Shown: positions 56,455 to 64,000 of the stretch, in pieces
Position numbering within the stretch: position 1 is the first letter of the stretch
Layout of the letters: the number at the start of each line of letters is the position of its first letter
Assembly: GCA_027922465.2 (NCBI GenBank)
Contig: BQMF02000264.1
Coordinates: forward strand, 372,001 to 436,000
DNA length: 64,000 nucleotides
Source of the DNA: Turritopsis dohrnii
Lineage: Eukaryota > Cnidaria > Hydrozoa > Anthoathecata > Oceaniidae
Reading direction: 5' to 3'
Position numbers and translations under genes: made by a program
Notes under the pieces: generated by a model
The model's database searches: none
Told to the model about the DNA's origin: nothing
Seen by the model: only the letters and a program-made list of their open reading frames with translations

Positions 56455-56770
56455 ATTGTAATATTTTCATTAAATTCCGTTTCCGGACTTCTGTTCGGTC
56501 GTCACATTTAGGCTGTGACGAACCTTGTCACCTTAACCCGAGGGTGACGTAGACGACATCATTTATGATGAAGAACCTTAGATAACCGATCACGAAACGT
56601 ACTGCACACAGTATGTAACTATTAACAGTTCTGTATATCACAGATTCGTTAATTGATGAACGATTGCTTGTGGTGTTTCGCCTTTTAAGTTATGTTAAGA
56701 ATGTTAAAACGGCTGCAACTTTTATAAAAGAACACTGACATTGCGGAAAGTTAAAGCTTGTCACAGAGAG

Positions 56771-56943
56771 TGTATGCATCTACCGGTTTCAAACCATCAA
56801 ACTACTCAGTGAAAACTCTGTTAAAAGCACGAACGGCTGTAAGAACGAGACATCACTTGGCCAAAACCTCACCCTCCCAAACAAATTTAACAAGGTTTTG
56901 ACCGTAAAGATTAGCTGGTTTGAAACCGGTAGATGCATATACA
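56771..56943. repeat. Small foldback element with GTATGCATCTACCGG ends
   Basis: TGTATGCATCTACCGGTTTC..AAACCA is mirrored by TGGTTTGAAACCGGTAGATGCATATACA. Non-coding, about 173 bp. Confidence 0.8.
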
Positions 56944-57149
56944 GCAGATGTGTTTTAATAAAATGTGTTATTAACCTTGTTTAAGAAAAATGTACAAAAC
57001 CAAAGAACGAAGAGTACTAGGATGCTTTGTGACGTCAAACATCCATGGTAATACTGATTTTATGCCGATGACAACGAAAGATTCAAGAAAAAGTAAAAAT
57101 AAGAAAGTCACTGAAAAGAAAACAAAATCATATAAATACGAAAAGAGAA

Positions 57150-58129
57150 AGAATCACAGCATTCAGCTGTTCTATTCAATTAGGAAAATGCTATTGCAGA
57201 CAAGCAAAAGGTTGGAGCAGTTCTAATTGACTTGTCAAAAGGTTTCTGTTTGCCTCACGGCCTCTTATTGGCAAAACTCTCAGCATACGGAATTGGTGAA
57301 AGGAGCATAAAACTTTTACACAGCTACCTCAGCAATAGAAAGCATCGAGTTCATAGGCTCATATCTGAGCTCATGGCTTGAAGCTTTATTAGGTGTTAAG
57401 CAAAGTTCCATTTTGGGACCCCTAATATTCAACATTTTCATTAATGATTTGTTATATACTATAACTGATATTTCAAATTTTGCTGACGATAACACTTTAT
57501 TTTCTTGTGCACCACATTTGGGCCAGGTGAAATTAAATTTAATGGGTAAACTTCATTTAGTTATAAATTGGTCTAACGGTAATTCTATGGTTGCTAACCC
57601 CTCTAAATTTCAGCTAATATTTCTTGGCATTACCAACGCTAATATCTCTCTAAAGTTTGAAAACATTGAAATTAAAAGTTCTGAGGTTGTTTAAGTTACT
57701 TGGGGTAGTAAATTGTTATTCTTGCCCCGTATCAGGTAGGGAAATCTGTAAAAAATCAAACCAAAAGCTCAAAGCTTTAAGAAGGGCTAGAAATTTCATC
57801 TCACAGAAACCAGCTGGATTGCTTGTTAATGCGCACATTCTTTTGCCCATTTATTTGGATGTTTTGTGGAAAAGAATGAAATATAACCTTATTAGAAAAT
57901 GCCACTTTAGAGCACTGCGTGGCAAAGATTATGAAAGTTTGTTGTTAGACTGCAGTACAGTGGATATTCATATGCACGAAATTTGAAACTGTTGGTTACA
58001 GAAATTTTCAAATCACTGCGTAATCTTGGCCCGCGCATTATGCATGATGTATTTGCTGAAAAGCAGTCTAGCTATGAACTTCGCTCTGGTCAAACCAGAA
58101 ATACTGTTGTTAATAAAGTAATTCGTTAA
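57150..58129 (+). pseudogene. LINE reverse-transcriptase fragment (CR1/L2-like)
   Basis: Plus-strand frames read ADKQKVGAVLIDLSKGF, HGLLLAKLSAYGIG, SYLSNRKHRV, then SSILGPLIFNIFINDLLY and the catalytic NFADDNTL (57413-57694). Next come KSNQKLKALRRARNFIS and FRALRGKDYESLLLD (57657-57986), and after another shift LLVTEIFKSLRNLGPRIMHD and NTVVNKVIR ending about 58129. At least three frame breaks; the endonuclease is absent. It ends right next to copy 5 of the dispersed repeat. Confidence 0.85.
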
Positions 58130-58134
58130 TTTCC

Positions 58135-58337
58135 TGTGATATAAGGCAGTTAAAATTTTACGGCCAAGTTCTTCTTATGTATGTTAAACCACGTAGATGC
58201 GAGACACTTTTTTTTCACGATTAGTACAAAAGCACGTGGCTTATGACGTCAGAATTCCTTATCATTACGGGGGAATCATTGCATTGTTTTCGAAGTTAAA
58301 AGCCGTAACAAAACTTTTACGCGGGATACAGTAGTAA
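58135..58337 (+). repeat. Dispersed ~500-bp repeat family, copy 5, internally deleted
   Basis: TTTTACGGCCAAGTTCTTC, ACCACGTAGATGCGAGACAC and GGGGGAATCATTGCATTG are joined directly to TTTTCGAAGTTAAAAGC and CTTTTACGCGGGATA, so about 300 bp of the middle is missing. Confidence 0.8.
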
Positions 58338-58595
58338 TGATAAAACAAATTATTCTTATAAAGTGTATCCAGTAACTTCAAATCTACATTATGACGGAAA
58401 CGGCATTTAAAGGTAAACTAGTAGGGTATAGATGTTTTGATCCATTATATTTACATAAACTAATATTAGGTAGTTTTACAATTCAAAAATGAAGAAAACA
58501 AGATGGTCATGGATTTATATTGACACCATGAACGAATCATGACAGACCAACCATCTCATCATTGATCTGTCGAACCAGCTTTGTCGGAGCAAACG

Positions 58596-59725
58596 TCATT
58601 GAGACAAATATGTCACGATACCAACGGCTGTAAGAATGGAAGCTCCAACGACAAAATAACCAGTCTTGTACAGTGTTGGCATTTGGAAACCTCGTCCTGT
58701 ATCCCAAACCTGTACGAAAATGAATAGAACCTGTTTATTTGTCGTCTGTACTGGAACACTTCATGAACTGCTTGATTGTTAAAAAACAAAAAGAAAAATT
58801 CAAGTGATAGAAGTCTCCAATCTTTCAAAAAAAAAATAAATAAATGAAGCAATTGCTATAGCGATAGTCTGCAGCGAGTTTGATGAGTTAGCTCTCAAAA
58901 GATCCCTGAACTACCGAAACAGCAATTAAAAACCAAACCCCAAGGCTAAGGATAAGCTCCTTGTTTTCTGTTAATTTGAAAGGTAAGTATAAAATAAAGA
59001 TGTTTCTTCACTAACCAAATGTCGAACACCGTTGAATGTGTGGTAAACGACTGGCCAAACAAGGAAGAATTTTCCTGGTGCAAGTAACCAGACAGGTAGG
59101 TCAAGGGATTTCACTAAATCGATATAACTTGATGGATTACCAGGTAGAACCAGTGCGCCAACACCAACAAGGGCAATAGCTAAAAAACAAAACAACATGT
59201 CAACATATGATTATATGCTTACCAAAAAAAGCAAAGTCTACTCTTACCACCTATCAATTCCAAATCACACATCTGGCTCAGGGTTGGGGTTTGGGTTAGG
59301 GTTAATTACATTTTTCCAAGACATTTTCCTCTAACCGGAAGGGCTTGAAAATTGTTTTTCCATCAATGTAAAAATTATTTTGAAATTCGGTATATTCATT
59401 TGAAAAAGCAGCTTTAAAATTTTCCGTTTCCAACATTATGAAACACGCAGTATATAGAGTCAAACAGCAATTATGTATGTGATGTTCCTGGGGATTTTGA
59501 TAACAAACGATAAAATGTTATATAGGGATATATATAACGCTATTCTTTTGTTAATAATTTTCATTTATTTCTTTTGTTCTTTTTAACATTATAATATAAC
59601 ATTACTCACATAATTTGTTATCAAAATCTCCTGGAACGTCACATATACTGAATAATTATATACCTCCAGATAGGGCAAATCCAGTGGCTCTGTGTGTTCC
59701 AGAAAGTAACGCAGGTAATTCAAAT
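58596..59725 (-). CDS. SDHC: Succinate dehydrogenase cytochrome b560 subunit (SDHC), last three exons
   Basis: Exons on the minus strand: 59725-59664 (62 nt), 59179-59016 (164 nt) and 58709-58596 (114 nt, stop TGA). They join in frame to about 113 residues. The first reads FELPALLSGTHRATGFALSG, with the Ser and Arg of the quinone pocket; the second has a membrane helix and KFFLVWPVVYHTFNGVRHL, with the haem-ligand histidine; the third reads VWDTGRGFQMPTLYKTGYF and a last helix to LSQ. This is the membrane anchor of mitochondrial complex II, which passes electrons from the iron-sulfur subunit to ubiquinone. The N-terminal presequence and the HLTIY-type exon are not found up to the right edge, so the gene continues beyond 64000, and the LINE at 60.5-63.9 kb would then sit in an intron. 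Confidence 0.93.
59306..59458. repeat. Second copy of the 26079-26270 repeat, SDHC intron
   Basis: ATTACATTTTTCCAAGACAT, TGTAAAAATTATTTTGAAAT and TTTCCAACATTATGAAACAC in the same order as at 26079. A GGGTTTGGGTTAGGGTTA stretch lies just to its left. Confidence 0.75.
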
Positions 59726-60479
59726 CTAACGAAAACAAAAAACACACAACACTCTTACATTTACAAACATTTTTCAGTTCTGAATCAAATGGTTTGTATT
59801 AAAATAACTTGTTTAATTACAGTCATTATTCCTTCAATGCTTTCCCATACTAACAAACAAACTAACAAACATCAAAATATCAAAAGATGCGAAATTCCAT
59901 CAACAGTACTGAAGAAAGGTCATGTTTTTGATACTTTGATATCATAATCATGATATTGCTGAGATGCTCTCCTTTGACATTGCTCAGCTAGTGCATGTCT
60001 AAAATTCAACTAAAATGAAATATGGCTTGGCTCAAGAAATAACTAAGATAAACAAATCTAAATTTCAAAGTTCAAACTACCCTAAAACATATTTTTCATG
60101 TATTTTTGAATATGCAAAACTGCCAGTGATATATTCTCACTGGTATGGTAGGAAAGAGGAGTTTCAGGTATGGTTGCATGATTTCTGGCAAGTTCTTTAC
60201 AGGAAATGTTATGGTTTCATTTTCTAAAATTGCAGGTTTAAAGAAAGAGTCAAAATAGATAGCTAATTGATTGTTAACGTTAACAGTAGTAGTATTTATT
60301 TCTCCATTAAGTAATAAAAACTATTTACATTGTGCGTATTACAAAATAATATAGTTTATTACATAAAGGAAGGAAGACCTCTTAGTAGCAAGCTATTCAA
60401 GAAAAGGCCACCGTAAATTTGAACTAAGATGACTTAAAGAAAGAATTTTAGACTACTAATTAAACAAGTAAAAACAAAA
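59726..60479. other. SDHC intron sequence
   Basis: No exon recognised on either strand; plus-strand frames at 59615 and 60015 have no similarity. The expected upstream SDHC exon is not here. Confidence 0.5.
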
Positions 60480-63400
60480 AACATCATTATATAAAACGAG
60501 AAAGAAAAAAAAAAATAAATAAAAAAAAAAATAAAATAAAATAAGTAAATAAGTAAATTAATAAATAAAAAGAAACTAAAAAAGAAAAGAGGAGAGGGTA
60601 TCCTTGTTTGTATTGTGGTAGGCAGCTTTAATACTCAGATGCTAGTAAAGAGTGGTATGTCATTTTGAGTTTATGTTTCGAAAAATCAGACAGCTGAGAA
60701 ACAGGAAATAGTGTTTGTAACTCATTCCATTGAACAATAGATTTATATGTAATAGAGTTTGTTCCATACATAACAGTTCTGAAGGATGGTCTAGTTAAAA
60801 GATGATTTAGTTTTCCCCTGGTTTGATGACAGTGTTGATAAAAACTGAGAGAGTAGATGTTGCAGACTCTGATAGGACATTTGTTATTCAAGATGTCATG
60901 GACTAGAGTGACATTACGAAGCTTAATAAGATCAGGAACTTTAAGTAAGTTTAAATTGGAAAAAATTTCACTGGAAGAAGCATTAAAGTCAGAAAAGGTA
61001 ATTAATCTTAGACATCTTTTCTGTAAGACAAACATTCGTTCCACATTATGATTAAAAATTTGACCCCAAATCTGACAGGAGTAATTCAAATGAGAGAAAA
61101 ATAAAGCATAGTATATTTGAATTAAAGTTGAGAGAGGCAGGAAGTGACGCAGTTTAGAAATCACTCCATTTGCACTACTGAGTTTTGAGCATAAATTAGT
61201 GGTATTGATATTCCAGTTTAGAAAATGATCCAGAGTTATACCAAGGTACTTAACAGAATCACTGAGTTTAAGAGGTTGATTGTCGATATAAAAATTCAAT
61301 TCATGGTAGATTCTTTTGTGAGGGTTCCTGAAGAGCAGAATTTTAGTTTTCGCAACATTTAAAGAGATTTTATTAGCACAGAGCCAAGTAAAAAGACTAT
61401 CAAGATCAGAATTTATGTTTCTCTCAATGTTTATGAGTGAAAAATCAGAATAAACAATACTAGTGTCGTCAGCAAAAAGAGAGGTCAAACTGAAGTTTAT
61501 AGCATTACAGAGATCGTTGATATAGATTAAAAATAAAAGTGGTCCTAGAACTGAACCCTGAGGGACCTCAGCTAAAATTCTCTGGATGGTTGATTTAGCT
61601 CCAGAATATGAAACATATTGGACTCTGTTAGAAAGATAAGATTTGAACCAGTTGTTTGCAATTCCTCTAATTCCATATAGCTCTAGTTTTTTGAGCAAAA
61701 TATTGTGGTCTACTGTGTCAAACGCTTTTTGCAGGTCAATGAAAACCCCACATGAGAATTTGCCTTCATCTAGATATCTTCGAATCTCCTCAGTAAGTGA
61801 TGTAAGAGCAAGTTTAGTAGAGTGTTTTTTCCTAAAACCAAATTGTCTTTCTGATAGAATGTTGTGAAGTTGAAGAAAAGAAATTAAACGAGAGTAAACC
61901 AGTTTTTCAAAAATTTTGTCTATATTTGAAAGAAGTGAAATTGGCCTGTAATTGTTAACATCTTGATTAGATCCTTTGTTTTTGAAGACAGGGATAACTC
62001 TGACTGTTTTAAGGACTTCTGGAAAGATACCTGTTTCAAAAGTTAAATTCAAAATTATTTGAAGAATATCAGCAAGCTTATCAGGAACATGATCAAAAAT
62101 TTGTCTAGGTATACTAGAATCACCTGAGCTTTTCGAGTGATTCAAAGATTTAAATATTTTGAGAAGCTCATTTTTTTCTACTGGAGAAAAAAAGAAGGAA
62201 TTCTCAGAATGGTTTTTTTTAATAAAACTTTCAAAATTATCAACTTTGGGAATTTGATTTTGAATTTTACTAGCAACAGTAGTGAAAAATTTGTTGAATT
62301 CATTGGAAATTTTTGTAGGGTCTGAAATTTTAGTATCATCCCTTTTTAAAATAATGTTTGAGTGATATTTCTTTTTTTTGTAAATTATTTCATTGATACC
62401 TTCCCAAGTTTTTTTAGTGTTTGTAGAGTTTATGTTGAAAAAGGTTTTATAATGAAGGGTCTTGCTTTTTCTGAGAAGGGTAGTGATCATATTCCTGTAT
62501 AGCTTATATTTTTCATGAAGCCTGGTCTTGTTGGCCTGGTTTTTTGCATTAATGAATTTTTTAAGGAGTTTATCCCGGATTGACATAGATCTTAGGATTC
62601 CTTTAGTTACCCAAGGCTTTTTTTGACGTTTGATTTGTTTCTGTGTGATTCTTTTCAAAGGAACATGATCATTGAGTAAATTTTGTAGATGTTTGAAAAA
62701 ATTATCAAAAGATACGTTTGGATCATGTTTGTCATGCTGTAAGATGTTATTCCAATCCAAGTTGTTAAAAATTTTGCAAAAGCTTTCCTGATCAAAATTT
62801 TTCCAGTCTCTGTAGTAATTTTTGGCTTTATCAAATGAGTTGTCAAAACGAGTGTTGTTCAAAATGGAAAACTGGATTAGATGGTCAGAGATACCTGAGA
62901 TAAAGTTTCCACTAGTGGTATTAAAAGGAATGGAAGAGATAAAAATGTTATCAATAAGAGACCTCGAGTTTTCTGTGATCCTAGTTGGAAGAGTAATTTG
63001 TGGCTTGAGTAAAAAGCTATTAAGAGTGTCCAAAAATTTAAATATTTCAGGTTTGATTTCAAATTTAAGTAAATCAAGGTTAAAATCGCCTAGAAGAACT
63101 ATTGTTTTGTTTTCAGCACTTACCTTGTCTAACAGAGGACCCAATTTGGATAAAAAATCATTGGTGTTCATAAAAGGATGCTTGTAAATTGAACCTACTA
63201 TTAAATTTGAAGAGCCTCAAGAGATTTCAGCAAATGTAGATTCAAGGGTCTTGGAGACATACAGGAGACTTTCAAGATCATTTCTACGAGTGGGCTTAAG
63301 GAATTCGGAAATATAAAGTGAGGACCCCCCTGCTTCTGCTTCTGTTGGTGTGTGAAAAGATTGATAGTTTTCAAAGTAATAATCAATGTCTTTTGATTTG

Positions 63401-63930
63401 ATTCTGGTTTCAGTGATACCAATGATTTTAAAATTATGATTAATTTTTTCATTAAGAAAAGTGTGGAAGTTATCGAAATGTTTGTCTATAGAACTGATGT
63501 TAAGATGTAAGAAAGAGAGACTTTTGTCATCAAAATTTTGAGAGTTAAAAGAAGAAATGTCAAAGTATTCACAAGTGTTTTGATTATGATGTAGAGCGTT
63601 TAAGTTGCATCTAATGCAATACCAAGGTTCAGAGTCCACTGAATCAGCTAATTCCTGAAATTCAGACTTACTTAAGTGATTGCAGTCAGGATGTACCCAG
63701 AGTTCACAGGAATTACAAAAAATAGCATCAGAAAAAGCCTGCTTACCACATATTGAACATGGAAAATCCCCCTCAGAAACATGTTCGGTCATATTTCGTG
63801 CAAAAATTTCAAACTTGCAGAGTGTAAATAAAAACTGCAACTGTGTCTACCATATTGAGCGGGAAAAAAGACGCGGAAGAAGACCGCGGTTGAGAAAAAC
63901 ACCGATTAGCTCATCAGACTAAAAATTGAG
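60480..63930 (-). mobile_element. Nearly full-length CR1/L2-like LINE with PHD finger
   Basis: On the minus strand a leader of uncertain length (upstream of 63840) precedes one long frame (63840-60628). A short 3' UTR follows, then an AT-rich simple tail of TTTATT-like units down to about 60480. The frame has a single in-frame stop, so the copy is young. Boundaries at the 5' side are approximate. Confidence 0.85.
60628..63840 (-). pseudogene. LINE polyprotein: PHD finger, AP endonuclease, reverse transcriptase; one premature stop
   Basis: One reading frame of 1071 codons is interrupted only by TGA at 63219-63217. Order: a PHD-like C4HC3 finger (CSICGKQAFSDAIFCNSCEL, WVHPDC, WYCIRC); an APE endonuclease with LHLNISSI, GITETRI, GGSSLYI, LLGDFNLD, SLIDNIFI and SDH; a linker; then a reverse transcriptase with VIPVFKNKGS..NYRPISLL, FIDLQKAFDTVDH, VPQGSVLGPLLFLIYINDL and the catalytic FADDTS; then the usual CR1/L2 C-terminus (YNSLP-like WNELQTL). 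The stop lies between endonuclease motifs, in FAEIS-stop-GSSNLIVGS, so translation would give a truncated PHD fragment. All catalytic residues otherwise look intact. The start codon is uncertain; MTEHVSEGDF at about 63793 is a good candidate. Confidence 0.88.
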
Positions 63931-64000
63931 GTAGTAATGAAATATAACAAAAATCTACCATAATTCAAAATCTACCATAACACAAATCATAACAATAACA
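63931..64000. other. Right edge
   Basis: AT-rich sequence with ATAACAA and CATAACA repeats; nothing else seen. Confidence 0.4.

Noticed and set aside
60015..60227. 70-residue plus-strand frame in SDHC intron
   Set aside because: No similarity or splice context.
59726..64000. Search for the N-terminal exons of SDHC
   Set aside because: No presequence or HLTIY-type exon was found on the minus strand up to the edge; the gene probably continues outside.
1..64000. tRNA, rRNA or snRNA genes
   Set aside because: No cloverleaf-like or conserved RNA gene sequence was recognised by eye; a covariance-model scan would settle it.

Overview
The window is animal nuclear DNA. Genes are split by short GT-AG introns, composition is AT-rich, and several proteins are unmistakably metazoan: a PX/SH3-type RhoGAP tail, a slicer-type Argonaute, an A/B-type hnRNP, TMEM218 and mitochondrial SDHC. 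The dense mix of piggyBac, Harbinger, hAT, Penelope-like and CR1/L2-like elements, long foldback elements and a Mab-21-type nucleotidyltransferase gene fits an early-branching animal, most probably a cnidarian. That placement is inference; nothing read here fixes the genus.

Layout. 1-5026 (+): 3' eight exons of a CdGAP/ARHGAP31-33-type RhoGAP. 5-12.3 kb: repeats and a decayed reverse-transcriptase element (-). 12.5-14.6 kb (+): a cGAS-like receptor candidate in one long exon, with a one-base frame break. 15.05-17.72 kb: an internally deleted piggyBac element carrying a second element nested inside it. 18-23 kb: small foldback elements and a Penelope-like remnant. 23.29-24.53 kb (+): TMEM218 in three exons. 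25.0-27.5 kb: a stack of nested foldback elements ending in a G-run. 28.6-39.7 kb (-): a complete 20-exon Argonaute (968 aa) whose introns are full of repeats. 40.6-45 kb: LINE, Harbinger and hAT remnants. 45.4-46.5 kb (+): a two-RRM glycine-rich hnRNP with a 75-nt intron. 47-50.3 kb: foldback elements. 50.5-54.2 kb: a DNA transposon with about 540-bp terminal inverted repeats, coding for an XPG/FEN-like nuclease fragment. 54.2-58.3 kb: LINE fragments and foldback elements. 58.6-59.7 kb (-): last three exons of SDHC. 60.5-63.9 kb (-): a nearly intact PHD-endonuclease-reverse transcriptase LINE, with one in-frame stop, probably sitting in an SDHC intron.

The cellular genes are unrelated housekeeping, signalling and defence functions and do not form an operon-like system. 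Two stand out: a putative nucleotide second-messenger enzyme with an intact catalytic triad (12.5 kb) and an RNA-guided slicer (28.6-39.7 kb). Both lie among transposable elements, many of them long perfect foldbacks that would give double-stranded RNA if transcribed. The most unusual mobile structure is the long-TIR element at 50.5-54.2 kb. The most striking repeat pattern is a family of TA-flanked foldback elements whose arms are packed with TTTCGCG words.
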